The notes: generated by a model not told the origin, from the sequence alone. A DNA stretch of 64,000 bases from Streptomyces sp. NBC_01551 (GCF_026339935.1 NZ_JAPEPX010000002.1:1-64000); one strand, 5' to 3'. Counted from the stretch's first letter, positions 7,410 to 16,104 are shown. Made by a program: numbers and translations.

Positions 7410-8228
7410 TCAGATCCGGCGTCGGTCGATGCGCATCGTCCCGACCTTGTTGATGACGGTGGTGTCGGTCATGTCGCCCATGAACTGGAAGACGGCGGGC
7501 GGGCGACTCGGGTCCCCTTGGCCGCCTGGGCCGCTCGGCGGCGTCGGCGCGGCAGTTCCGCCCTCGTCCTCGGGCGCGTCCGGATTGATGAGCGGGTCGA
7601 GGGCTTTCGGTGTCATCTGGGGTACGAACAGCCAGCACGGCTCCTCGAACGCCTTGCCGTCCACACGCGCCGTCGCGCGGAGGAAGTGTTCTTCGTCGAG
7701 GTCCGGCGTGCGTCCCGCACGGACGGTGCGGCGGAACGCCGCCTCCGAGACGACCGCGGCCAGAAGGCCTCGCCGGTGTTCCCGGGCCGCCGTCAGGGCC
7801 GTGCGCACGACCTGGCTGTCGAGCAGTCGGCACACCTCGTTGATGGCGTCGCCGCGGTGGTCGGGAAGGGAGAGCGGTCCGACGTGCACGGCGGCACGCA
7901 ACCTGATCGCCGGAGCGCCGGCGAGCCGTTCGCGGTCGTAGCGGACGAGCGCCGCGTGCAGGTGTTCCAGCAGCGGGTCGACCAGCCGTGCGATGTCCTT
8001 GGCGGGCATGACGAGGATGGCCCCGTCACCGGTGTCCTTGAACGCGCCGGGCCGCTCTCGTGGGTCCTGGAGTCCGATGTGTGCCAGCACGTTGGTGAGG
8101 ACGTCGTCCAGGTCCGAACGCAGGGGAGCCATCTTCGCTTCCTGGACCTGGCTGTAGCCCTGCATGTCCACGGCCAGGAGTGCCTGTTCCGGAGGGACAT
8201 CGAGGGACGAAGGCGGGGCAATGGACAC
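7410..8228 (-). CDS. class III nucleotidyl cyclase, Pycsar-like
   Basis: GTG 8228; 272 residues. The catalytic fold is clear: LLAVDMQGYS with metal-binding D21, then FKDTGDGAILV with the second metal Asp at D68, and LRAAVHVGPLSLPDHRGDAIN for the transition-state and dimer region. Both Asp residues are kept, so the enzyme is probably active as a dimer and makes a cyclic nucleotide from NTP; base choice (A, G, C or U) cannot be read from sequence. After the domain comes a Gly/Pro-rich linker and a terminal motif (FQFMGDMTDTTVINKVGTMR). The next genes upstream encode a cyclic-nucleotide-binding regulator and a PycTM-like membrane protein, which is the logic of Pycsar: phage infection triggers synthesis, the messenger gates a membrane effector. 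Confidence 0.8.
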   Translation of the reverse strand: MSIAPPSSLDVPPEQALLAVDMQGYSQVQEAKMAPLRSDLDDVLTNVLAHIGLQDPRERPGAFKDTGDGAILVMPAKDIARLVDPLLEHLHAALVRYDRERLAGAPAIRLRAAVHVGPLSLPDHRGDAINEVCRLLDSQVVRTALTAAREHRRGLLAAVVSEAAFRRTVRAGRTPDLDEEHFLRATARVDGKAFEEPCWLFVPQMTPKALDPLINPDAPEDEGGTAAPTPPSGPGGQGDPSRPPAVFQFMGDMTDTTVINKVGTMRIDRRRI

Positions 8229-8294
8229 GCTGCTACCGACCTTTCGGTCACGACGGAGGAATCGGGTGCCCCATGCTCATCGGCCCGGGCGCGC

Positions 8295-8320
8295 GGTGGT
8301 GCCCAGCACTGGGCACCACC
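8295..8320. promoter_or_regulatory. 26-bp palindrome between crp-like and cyclase genes
   Basis: GGTGGTGCCCAG and CTGGGCACCACC are perfect 12-bp arms with only CA between them. It lies 14 bases past the end of the Crp-like gene and about 67 bases before the cyclase start. A two-base centre suits a dimer operator better than a hairpin loop, so it may be where the Crp-like protein controls the cyclase; a terminator is the alternative. Confidence 0.5.
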
Positions 8321-8333
8321 CTGGTGCGGCCGG

Positions 8334-8993
8334 TCACATCGTGCTGCGGGCGTGGGCCTCGATCGATGCGATGTCGTGGATCAGCAGACCGCCGCCCGGC
8401 TCCGTCTCCAGCCAGCCTTCTTCCCGCCACGGCTTGATCGCCGCACCGACGGCGTTGCGGGAAGCACCGATCATCTGGGAGAGCTCTTCCTGAGTCAGCC
8501 GAACACTGACCGCCGGACGATTGGTCGATGCCGCGTCCACGAGCCGGCTCAGCGCACCGGCCAGGCGTGCGGGGACGCATGCGGTGGCCAGTTCGAACCT
8601 GACCTTCTCGGACTCCCTGACCCGCGCGATCGCATGACGCAGCAACGGGTTGAGCAGGCCGTTGTTCTCGACGAACGTGAGGAACTCGGGAGCTGGAATG
8701 AGGTGCACGCGACAGGATTCTGCGGCGATCACGGAAGCCGAGCGAGGCTGGGCATCCAGGACGGCCAGCTCGCCGAGCAGCTCGCCGGGACCTCGTACAG
8801 CGAGCAGGGCCCGTTCCCCGTTCGGTCCTGTCAACGTCACGAGGGTCGATCCCGAAGCGAGAAGCACCACATGGGTGCCGGGATCCCCCTGCCGCAGGAG
8901 GACGCTGCGGGCCGGACGCACCCGCAGCGGGGCCAGGCGGCATAGCTGGGACCACAGGTGATCGCCGATCACTGCCATATGCGACTGATGCAT
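8334..8993 (-). CDS. Crp/Fnr-family cyclic-nucleotide-binding regulator
   Basis: ATG 8993 (MHQSHMAVIGDHLW) follows a run of six G; 219 residues. Residues about 15-125 are a cyclic-nucleotide-binding beta-barrel (VLLRQGDPGTHVVLLASG, then GELLGELAVLDAQPRSASV, the phosphate-binding cassette region), followed by the long dimer helix and a C-terminal Crp-type winged helix (LTQEELSQMIGASRNAVGAAI) that reads DNA. The cassette has G-E-L-A-V-L with R-S-A-S, close to the family pattern for cNMP binding. It lies between the membrane protein and the cyclase, so it probably senses the cyclase product and regulates the operon, perhaps through the palindrome just downstream. In known Pycsar the sensor is fused to or coupled with the effector; here it carries a DNA-binding domain. 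Confidence 0.85.
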   Translation of the reverse strand: MHQSHMAVIGDHLWSQLCRLAPLRVRPARSVLLRQGDPGTHVVLLASGSTLVTLTGPNGERALLAVRGPGELLGELAVLDAQPRSASVIAAESCRVHLIPAPEFLTFVENNGLLNPLLRHAIARVRESEKVRFELATACVPARLAGALSRLVDAASTNRPAVSVRLTQEELSQMIGASRNAVGAAIKPWREEGWLETEPGGGLLIHDIASIEAHARSTM

Positions 8994-9033
8994 ATCCCCC
9001 CAAACATACGGACCAACGCAGGGGGTGAGGGTT

Positions 9034-9630
9034 TCAGGCGGTGAGGAAGGCGAGCAACAGGCCCAATCCAGCCATAGCGATTGCGGCCACGGTGAGATCA
9101 ATGGCCAACTTGATCGCCCTGAACTTCCGGCGGGCGAGAGCGGTCAGGGCGACACCCCTCTCGGTCTCCCCTTCGAGCGCGGGCGCGGATCCCGCTCGGC
9201 CCGCAGGCTCGTCCGCAGTCCGCCCGCCTTCTCCGCCGAGCAGATTCTCCCGCCAAACGGCCCTGTCGTCCTTTGGGAAGACAGGGCGTAAGGCTCTCAG
9301 CGCCGATATCAGGGCCGCCCCGAGCAGGCTGCCCGCCCCTGCGAGGGCTGCCGCGAGCAGGTGTGATGAGCCGACCAGTGAGGACAGAGCCGTACCCGTG
9401 ACGATCGCGAGCAGCGCACCGGTGACCCCGGACAGAGCAGTCGCTTTCGCATCAGCTCGCTGCACCTCGACGAACATGGTGCTCGTTCCGCTCGCGGGGT
9501 CGGCGTTACCCGCCGGCCCCGCCGCCGGGGTGTTCTGAGGCCAGGATCCTTCCACTGCGTACTCCTGTTCGTCGTCCTGCGACCATTGGATCTGCAGTCT
9601 GGGCGCGGAGGCCTCTATGGAGCTGCCCAC
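9034..9630 (-). CDS. PycTM-like (Pycsar effector family) membrane protein
   Basis: GTG 9630; 198 residues. After a disordered Pro/Ala-rich N-terminus comes the family-typical segment VQRADAKATALSGVTGALLA (A59-D60-A61-K62 followed by helix 66-86), a second span (91-112), a charged Gly-rich loop and RRKFRAIKLAID leading into a third span (174-197). The ADAKA-plus-span opening and the late basic helix are what I know from Pycsar effector (PycTM, DUF5706) proteins, which disrupt the inner membrane when their cyclic nucleotide appears. It is the first gene of the operon, 40 bases before the Crp-like gene. An ATG at 9479 is an alternative start but would begin only seven residues before the ADAKA motif. 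Confidence 0.7.
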   Translation of the reverse strand: MGSSIEASAPRLQIQWSQDDEQEYAVEGSWPQNTPAAGPAGNADPASGTSTMFVEVQRADAKATALSGVTGALLAIVTGTALSSLVGSSHLLAAALAGAGSLLGAALISALRALRPVFPKDDRAVWRENLLGGEGGRTADEPAGRAGSAPALEGETERGVALTALARRKFRAIKLAIDLTVAAIAMAGLGLLLAFLTA

Positions 9631-9867
9631 CAGGTGGTACCGGACCCGATCGGTAGCTCACACAGTCCGGAGCACAATCGGGAGAGCCCTAACACCGCAC
9701 GCGGCCCCATACCCGACCTCGACGAATACCGGACGTGTGTCCGGAGACTGGCCGGGCCCGGCTCCCCTACCGGCGGGCCGAAGAGGTCTCTGACACACGA
9801 CGTCGAGAACGGCACCTCGACGCCAATGCTGCTGGCCCGCTCCCGCCACGCCTCCGTCCGCTACCGG

Positions 9868-12800
9868 TCACAGGGCGTCGGGGTTCGCCCTGACCGGCTG
9901 TGCCCACAAGGGTGCGATGCGCCGCGTCACCTCGTCGGCCAAGGTGCCCCGACCGGCCTCGGAGAGTTGCCTGGCCAGGTGCTCCAGGAAGTGGGCCAGC
10001 TGCACCTGTTGGGTGGAGGACACGGGCGCCTTGAGCCGACGCCAGACGAGAACGGACTCGATCAGGGTCGGACTCACCGCCTCCTCCGGTCCGCGCTCGC
10101 CCGGCCACAGGGCAACGAGCATCTGGGCCGTCGCATAGCTCGCCGTGTACTTGACCGGGTTGATGTTGGCGAGCCTTCGGTAGCTCTGCAACGCCCCCAG
10201 CTGGCAGGTGAGGGCCTCGTCGAGGCTGCCCGCCGTACGCAGTCGGCCGGCCAGTGAGGCGATGACCTGCGCGTACTGGCTCAAGTACGCCTCGGGGTCG
10301 CTCCTCGCCAGAGCCTGGTACATGGCCGCCGCCCGCCGCAGCACCACCAGTGATTCCTCGCCCTTGCCCATCGCCTCCAGAAGAGTGGACTGAGTCTCCA
10401 ACGCCTGGGCGTGGTTCAACTGGTTCACCGGCACCGTGTGGTCCATGGTCCGGTACATGTCGAGCGCTCGGTGGAGCAGGGCGTGCGCGTCCTCGAGGCT
10501 GATGTTCATGAGCTTCTTGGCCACCGGCACCAGAGAGTGGGCGTAGAGCACCGAGTAGCGGGCCGGATCCGCGGCGGCCGCCCGCTGGTACGCCACGGTC
10601 ACGCGTTTGAGCATGGCCAGCGCCTCGTCGCGCCGCTGACCATGGCCCAGGCGTTTAGCGGCCGCGTTCAGCGCACCCACGAGCGGCCCGACGTATCGGG
10701 TGATGTTGCGCTCCGCGAGTCCTTCGTACGCGTCCGCCGCACGAGTGAAGAGGGACAGTGCTTCCTCGTCCCGTCCCGCCGCGGCTGCCCGGTTCGCTCG
10801 CTGAAACAGTTGCAAGGCATGTGAGACCAGCTCCGGGTCGGTCGGTGCGGTCAGTGCCTGCCCATACAGGGTGACGGCTTGCTGATACGTGGTGAGCGCG
10901 CCCTCCTCCCGGCCCGCATCGGCGTGATCCTTCGCCTCCGACTCCAGGGTCTGCGCCCGCGCCACCAGCTCCGGTTCCCGCGAGGGCGCCTCCGTCCGGG
11001 CGAAGATCGCGCAGGCGTCCTGGTACGTCTGAAGCGCCTCGCTGACGTGCCCCAGCGCGGCCTCCTGCCGCGCCAGCATCACCAGCTGCGGTGCGAGGAG
11101 GTCCAGAAAGGTCGACGGCTTTCCGGCGGCCACGCCCCGTCGCGTGACCATGGCACTGCGCAGGACCTCCAGCGAGTCCTCCGCTCTGCCGCCCTCGGCG
11201 TACCACTTGCTGAGCAGGATCTCGGAGTCGGCCAGCCGCAGACGCAATTGGGGCTTCACGGCACACAGTCGGCGACAGACCTCCACGGCCTCCTCCAGGC
11301 GAGCCAGCGCCGCGGGCGAGGGTGCCTTGGTGCCCGATGCAGTGGCGGTGAGGAACAGTCCCCGTTCCAGCTGGGAGAGGTAGCCTGACGGATTCATTCG
11401 CGCGAGCCGCCGCCAGATCTCTGTCGCCTGTTCGCGACTGGCCGTCGCCTCGTCCTCCCGGCCCAGGGCGGACTGGCGCCGTGCGACATCGACGAGGCGA
11501 TCCGCCAGCACGGACAGGTTCCCGTCCGGTCGTGCGTCGGCGAGCTCGCGTGCGACCTGCGACGCTTGTTGCGAAGCCCGCAGCGCCCCTTCGCCGTCCC
11601 CGCAGCCGTCGAGTACCGTCGCCAGCTGGCCGAGCGTGCGGGTCAGCGCCAGGGCCGTGTCCGACGCGGGATCGGCCGTCTGCTCGGACAGCCTTCGGCG
11701 GATGGCGACGGCGCGCTGGGCCGCGGCCAATGCCTCGTGCTGCCGGCCGGCGTGGAGCCGTAGTTTGGACAACGTCACCAGCGACTCCGCCAGCTGTGCC
11801 TCGACGTCCGCGCCGACCGACTGCGCCTGCATGGCCACGGCGCGCTCCACCTGAGCGATCGCCCGCCAGTACTGCCGCATGTCGACCAGCCTGTTGGCAT
11901 GGCTGACGAGGTAGCGGGCGAGGCGGGACGTGTGCGCTTCCGGGTCCGACGCGACCAGATGCTCCGCGTACTTCACAGCCTCGTCGGCGGCTTGGGCAGC
12001 CCGCCTGACATCGCCCTGGGACCGACGCTGCTTCCGGACGCGGTTCGCGTACTGGTTCGCGAGGCTCACGAGCGCTTCAGCGAGATGCGGTTCGTATGTC
12101 TGCGGGTCCGTGGGGACCAACTTTTCGCGGTAGAGCAGCACCACGTCCTTCATCACCGTCACTGTCTCGGCCCGACGGTCATCCCGAGCCAGGCGGCTCG
12201 CCAACGCTTCGAGGGCCTTGGCATGGCGGTACAGGTCGGCAGGAGCACCTGATTCGGCGGCCAGCTGGCAGCGGCCGACGATCAGCTCGGCCATCGTCGT
12301 CGCCTGGTGCCCCAGCCTCTCCGTGAACCGCGGAACGACCTCCAGCAGCGCCTCCAGTACCTCCAGCGGCAGGACGTCCGGTTCGGCGAGCACGGCGTCG
12401 ATCGCCTTCACCAGCGGCCCCGGGTTCTCGGTCTCGCCGATCACCGTGAGAGCGGCGACACCGAACCGTGCCACATGGTCCTTGATCAGTTCGGCCAGCA
12501 CGTCGGCGACGTGGTGCTGACGTACTTCTGCCCGCGCCAGCACGGTGAGCAGATGGTTGATCTGCCGCCCGGTGGCCACGTTCGCAGCGTCGTGGAGCAG
12601 CTGCGGCCGCTCCTTCAGCACGGTGCCGATAAGGTGTTCGCCGAGTCGGTCCGGCTGGAGCGTCGCCCAGAAGTGACTGGACGTCGGGTACAGATCGCTG
12701 ATCCATCGCGCGACCTCGTCGCTGCCGTCCTCCCCGAGGTCCCGCACCCCGCGCACCCTGCCCAATACCGACAGACCCTCGGTCTCGTCAATGGCGCTCC

Positions 12801-14316
12801 ATGCCGATGCCGAGGTGACCGCGTTCCGTCGCCCCTGGGATCCGAGCGTCAGGCCCCGCGTCCTCGCCGTCTTCTCCCAGTAGCTCTGTTCGTGGAGGAG
12901 CAGCACGTCCTCCGTGCGTGTGGCCGGCGAGGCCAGTGGACTGCCCGCCTCCAGCAGGGCGGCCAGGGCGTTCATGTGCAGGGCCAGCACCGAGCTGTCG
13001 TCGGTGCCGTCCGTCCCGAGGTTCGGCCGCGAGGCCACCTCGTCCCGTATGGCCGGCCAGAGCGTGTTCTTGTAATGGGGTAGCGACGACAGTGAGTCAG
13101 CCAGTGACGCGACCGCGCTCTGCCACACATCGACACGACCGGCCGGGGTGATCTCCAGTGGCTTCAGTTCCTCGACCGGCACGTTCACCAGCGATGAAAG
13201 GTACTGCGACGTGGCCAGCTCTGTCAGCCAGTCTCCTGCCGACCGGGCGAGGAGCAGCAACCTTACCGACTGCTGCGGGTATCTCAAGTGCCTTGTCAGT
13301 GCGTCTAGTTGCTCCCTCCTTGTCTCGGCGTAGTCGACGACCAGCAGCAAGGGGCGAGACAACTGTTCGAGCGTCTTCAGTGTCTCGGTGGGAGCATCCT
13401 CGGCGAGCCGGCCCGTGACCCAGTCCTGGTCACGGAGGCGGTGGCAGAGTTCCACACCGAGGCGTGTCTTGCCCTCGCCGCCACCGCCCACGAGCAGCCG
13501 AGTCGAGAATGAACCGGGTTCGTGGCACCAGCTCTCCAACGCTGCCAAGAGGTCGGTGCGGCCGTGGAACGGCACCGCCTCCACGTCCGCGCGCAGCAGT
13601 GCCGCCGGCGAATCGGCCGTGTGTGGCTCCTGGAACAGGCGCCGGATCTCCGCCGGCTCGACGACGCAGTTCCGGCCGGTGTCGGCCTTCAGCAGCGAGC
13701 GGAACTCAGGGTCGGCGGCCAGTGAGGAGACGGGCACGGCCGTCAGGCGTCGGCTGGAGAACCCTCCCTGATCACCGGCGACGACGCCGATGAGAAGGCC
13801 GTCGGCGAACAGCGCCGCCCCCGACATCCCGTGCCAGGGAGTACTGCTCCTCCTCACCCGCGTCGGCGGATCCTCCACGCCCACCGCGTACCAGCCCGCC
13901 TTGAGACCGGTCAGCGGGTTGACCCGGCCGCTGAGCTGCTCCGTGTCGCGGACTCCGTCCGGGTGTCGCTGCACGTCCGGGAATCCTGCGGCGGTCACCG
14001 ATGTGTTGATCGCAGAGGTCACCAGCCGACCCCACCGGACGGCCTTCCACCGTTGCGGCAGGCTCTGCTCGGGATCGGTGACGCGTAGGAGTGCGACGTC
14101 GAGATTCCGGCCGTAGCGGTGCCAGACGACGGTGCACTGGATGAAGCCGTCCGCGCCGAGCAGGCGCACCTGCACCGTTCGTGCGGGCGCGCCGTTCACC
14201 AGCACGACATGGGCTGCGGTCAGCAGCAGGCGTGGTCCCACGCCGTAGGCGGAGCCACAGTTCCAGGGGTTGTCACCGGTCGTCGCGTAGACCTCGGCGA
14301 CGAGGACCGTGTCCAT
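9868..14316 (-). CDS. trypsin-like protease / STAND NTPase / TPR protein
   Basis: 1482 residues from ATG 14316. Residues 1-210 are a trypsin-fold protease with the full triad: H36 (LTAAHVV), D73 (NLDVALL) and S165 (GMSGAAL). Residues about 245-480 are a STAND ATPase with Walker A GGGGEGKT (277-284) and Walker B LLLVVDYAE. The rest (about 640-1480) is a long array of TPR-like helices with repeated ALA..RAV..RR units and 34-residue spacing. STAND proteins oligomerise on sensing a trigger; here the output would be the N-terminal protease, cutting host or partner proteins. It is 12 bases downstream of a trypco2 gene, the known companion family. Known architecture class; substrate and trigger are unknown. 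Confidence 0.85.
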   Translation of the reverse strand: MDTVLVAEVYATTGDNPWNCGSAYGVGPRLLLTAAHVVLVNGAPARTVQVRLLGADGFIQCTVVWHRYGRNLDVALLRVTDPEQSLPQRWKAVRWGRLVTSAINTSVTAAGFPDVQRHPDGVRDTEQLSGRVNPLTGLKAGWYAVGVEDPPTRVRRSSTPWHGMSGAALFADGLLIGVVAGDQGGFSSRRLTAVPVSSLAADPEFRSLLKADTGRNCVVEPAEIRRLFQEPHTADSPAALLRADVEAVPFHGRTDLLAALESWCHEPGSFSTRLLVGGGGEGKTRLGVELCHRLRDQDWVTGRLAEDAPTETLKTLEQLSRPLLLVVDYAETRREQLDALTRHLRYPQQSVRLLLLARSAGDWLTELATSQYLSSLVNVPVEELKPLEITPAGRVDVWQSAVASLADSLSSLPHYKNTLWPAIRDEVASRPNLGTDGTDDSSVLALHMNALAALLEAGSPLASPATRTEDVLLLHEQSYWEKTARTRGLTLGSQGRRNAVTSASAWSAIDETEGLSVLGRVRGVRDLGEDGSDEVARWISDLYPTSSHFWATLQPDRLGEHLIGTVLKERPQLLHDAANVATGRQINHLLTVLARAEVRQHHVADVLAELIKDHVARFGVAALTVIGETENPGPLVKAIDAVLAEPDVLPLEVLEALLEVVPRFTERLGHQATTMAELIVGRCQLAAESGAPADLYRHAKALEALASRLARDDRRAETVTVMKDVVLLYREKLVPTDPQTYEPHLAEALVSLANQYANRVRKQRRSQGDVRRAAQAADEAVKYAEHLVASDPEAHTSRLARYLVSHANRLVDMRQYWRAIAQVERAVAMQAQSVGADVEAQLAESLVTLSKLRLHAGRQHEALAAAQRAVAIRRRLSEQTADPASDTALALTRTLGQLATVLDGCGDGEGALRASQQASQVARELADARPDGNLSVLADRLVDVARRQSALGREDEATASREQATEIWRRLARMNPSGYLSQLERGLFLTATASGTKAPSPAALARLEEAVEVCRRLCAVKPQLRLRLADSEILLSKWYAEGGRAEDSLEVLRSAMVTRRGVAAGKPSTFLDLLAPQLVMLARQEAALGHVSEALQTYQDACAIFARTEAPSREPELVARAQTLESEAKDHADAGREEGALTTYQQAVTLYGQALTAPTDPELVSHALQLFQRANRAAAAGRDEEALSLFTRAADAYEGLAERNITRYVGPLVGALNAAAKRLGHGQRRDEALAMLKRVTVAYQRAAAADPARYSVLYAHSLVPVAKKLMNISLEDAHALLHRALDMYRTMDHTVPVNQLNHAQALETQSTLLEAMGKGEESLVVLRRAAAMYQALARSDPEAYLSQYAQVIASLAGRLRTAGSLDEALTCQLGALQSYRRLANINPVKYTASYATAQMLVALWPGERGPEEAVSPTLIESVLVWRRLKAPVSSTQQVQLAHFLEHLARQLSEAGRGTLADEVTRRIAPLWAQPVRANPDAL

Positions 14317-14328
14317 GCCGGTGCCCGG

Positions 14329-14640
14329 TCAGCGGGGCGGGAGTTCGTTGACCCGGCCCTTGATCTCCAGGGTCTGGCCTTCACCGTCCCTGGGCAGCAG
14401 TTCGAGGCGCAGCCTGTGCGTCGTTCCGGAGGAGTACTCACCCTTGCCGTTGAGGGCGAACACGCCGAACTGGAGCTTGCCGCCGCCGCCGCCGGACCAC
14501 CGGGCCTCCAGACCCAGTTCGACCTCCACCTTTCCGACGGAGAAGGCCACCTCGCTGTCCTGGCCGGCGGCCTTGGCGATCAGCAGCTGCTCCCGCAGTA
14601 CCCGGATCGCCTCGGACAGTTCCATCCACTCGTGCGCCAT
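14329..14640 (-). CDS. trypco2 (trypsin-co-occurring domain 2) protein
   Basis: 103 residues from ATG 14640. The N-terminal helix ELSEAIRVLREQLLIAKAAG and the strand FSVGKVEVELGLEAR are the recognised trypco2 pattern, followed by a Gly-rich turn and paired beta strands (KLQFGVFAL, HRLRLELLP). Proteins of this family are encoded beside trypsin-STAND genes and are thought to regulate or be cut by them. It is the first gene of a two-gene unit with the trypsin-STAND-TPR gene 12 bases downstream. Confidence 0.85.
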   Translation of the reverse strand: MAHEWMELSEAIRVLREQLLIAKAAGQDSEVAFSVGKVEVELGLEARWSGGGGGKLQFGVFALNGKGEYSSGTTHRLRLELLPRDGEGQTLEIKGRVNELPPR

Positions 14641-14845
14641 TGACCCGTGTCCCCTCGTCTTTGAGCGTGGGCGAGCAGAATAGCCGAGCAGGACGGTCCC
14701 TAGGGGCGAAGTCGATCAATGATGCAGTGGACTGATGCTGACTCAAATGGTGCTTGATGATTCGGAGTTCAGCGACTAATGGCTGTCCCGTAAATGATCT
14801 CCGAGTCGTTTCGGGCAGGGTCAGCCGCCGCGCGGGGCCGCTCGC
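14641..14845. other. promoter region of trypco2 unit and IS end
   Basis: No gene is visible. The left part should hold the promoter of the trypco2/trypsin-STAND unit. At 14779-14800 the sequence GGCTGTCCCGTAAATGATC resembles a terminal repeat of an IS5-type element, next to the transposase relics that follow. Confidence 0.4.
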
Positions 14846-14935
14846 CTATCCGCCGAGGGCGAGGTTGTGCATCCGTGCGATGCCCAGCATGGCGTGGTGG
14901 ACGCCGTCGTGATCGCGCTTCGCCGCGAGGGCGCC
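14846..14935 (-). pseudogene. IS5-like transposase, C-terminal relic (minus)
   Basis: The minus strand reads LAAKRDHDGVHHAMLGIARM and then HNLALGG before a stop, the conserved C-terminal end of an IS5/DDE-type transposase. Nothing upstream on this strand continues the domain. It is the mirror of the plus-strand relic at 14918-15365, so two element copies have been broken against each other here. Confidence 0.6.
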
Positions 14936-15365
14936 AGCTCCCCGGGCCAGGGGCGGCCGTGGGGTCTGCCGCTGGAGGACCGGGTGCTGCTGGTAGTCGA
15001 CGGCACCGGTCGTTGTGGTCGGTGAGCCTTTGCCCGGCAATCGCAACGACTGCCGGGCATGGGAGGAGTCTGGCGCGAAGGCCGCCGTGGGCAGGGCCCT
15101 CACGAGCAGGGCCCTCACGATGGCCGACCGCGGCTAACCGGGCACCGGCCTCCTCATGCCCCACCGCCGCACCCCGGGCGAAGAGTTGCCGGGCTGGAAG
15201 CGCGAGCACAATCGCTCGCACGAACAGGTCCGGGCCCGCGGCGAGCACGTTTTCGCCCGCATGAAGACCTGGAAGATCCTCCGCGGGTGCCGTCTCAAGG
15301 GCGACGGGGTCGGACGCGCCATGCTCGGCATCGCCCGACTGCACAACCTCGCTCTCACGGGATAG
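14918..15365 (+). pseudogene. IS5-like transposase relic (plus)
   Basis: Around 14927-15010 the plus strand encodes GRPWGLPLEDRVLLVV, the typical N-terminal segment of this transposase family, cut by a TGA. From about 15156 another frame gives the C-terminal catalytic end (WKREHNRSHEQVRARGEHVF and later MLGIARLHNLALTG) ending at 15365. The middle, with the first catalytic Asp residues, is missing, so the element is internally deleted and frameshifted. Confidence 0.7.
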
Positions 15366-15433
15366 CTTCTGCCGCATACGAGACCTGAGAGGTCCCCGGG
15401 AGACGGCTCCCCCCTCGCAGTCTCGGAGGAGAA

Positions 15434-15865
15434 TCAGGCGAGGCAGAACTCGTTGCCCTCGATGTCCTGCATCGTGATGCACGACTCGTTGACGCCATCG
15501 GCGCGCTGCGTCAGCACGTGTTTCGCGCCGAGCGCCATCAGCCGTGCGCATTCGGCCTCGAGTGTGGCCAGGCGCTCGTCACCCACGAGCCCTGTGCCGA
15601 CCCGCACATCAAGATGCACCCGGTTCTTGACGACCTTGCCTTCGGGAACTCGCTGGAAGAGCACGCGCGGGCCCACACCCGAGGGATCAGCGCACGCGAA
15701 GTAGACCTCGTCCTCAGGCGGCAGCGAGTGGTGGTACTCCTCCCACGTGGCAAAGCCCTCCGGGACTGTCGGTACGACGTACCCCAGCACCTCGCACCAG
15801 AAGGCGGCGAGCCGCGCAGGTTCCGCGCAGTCGAAGGTCACTTGGAACTGCTTGATCGTTGACAT
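15434..15865 (-). CDS. VOC/glyoxalase-like family protein
   Basis: 143 residues from ATG 15865 (MSTIKQFQVTFDCAEPARLA). It has the paired beta-alpha-beta-beta-beta modules of the vicinal oxygen chelate fold: the opening DCAEPARLAAFWCEVLGY, then RVLFQRVPEGKVVKNRVHLD, and the closing ITMQDIEGNEFCL. This C-terminal D-x-E-G-N-E-F-C is the standard ending of the glyoxalase_6-like subgroup. Metal ligands would be H and E positions in the strands (HLDVRV and NEFC). The family includes bleomycin-resistance, glyoxalase and many uncharacterised enzymes; the substrate cannot be told. Monocistronic, between IS relics. Confidence 0.85.
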   Translation of the reverse strand: MSTIKQFQVTFDCAEPARLAAFWCEVLGYVVPTVPEGFATWEEYHHSLPPEDEVYFACADPSGVGPRVLFQRVPEGKVVKNRVHLDVRVGTGLVGDERLATLEAECARLMALGAKHVLTQRADGVNESCITMQDIEGNEFCLA

Positions 15866-16104
15866 CGGCGCACGATAACAGGGGCCCTGCCCATCTCCCC
15901 GGGCGGGTGGATCCACACGTTGCCGGGAGGACGGCCCGCCCCGCCTCCAGCAGCAGCCGTCGCTGCCGCGCCGTGTGTCAGGGGCGAGTCCGAGTCGAGG
16001 TCGCGCAGCTCGGTGGACGACGGCGAAGGCGTGGCAGTACGCCGGCCACACGATCAGGCCGGCTCCCGATTCGGCGACCACTGTCAACGACCTGGAGTTC
16101 GTGG

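Noticed and set aside
6744..8945. A 733-codon open frame on the plus strand opposite the STAND-like, cyclase and Crp-like genes
   Set aside because: It is antisense to three well-supported genes, has low-complexity Arg/Gly-rich content and no domain; such frames are common in high-GC DNA.
9631..9867. Short open frames between the PycTM-like gene and the trypsin-STAND gene
   Set aside because: No start with RBS and no coding pattern; treated as promoter and 3' region.
14769..15551. A 260-codon minus-strand frame across the IS relics
   Set aside because: It crosses transposase fragments of both orientations and shows no continuous family match.
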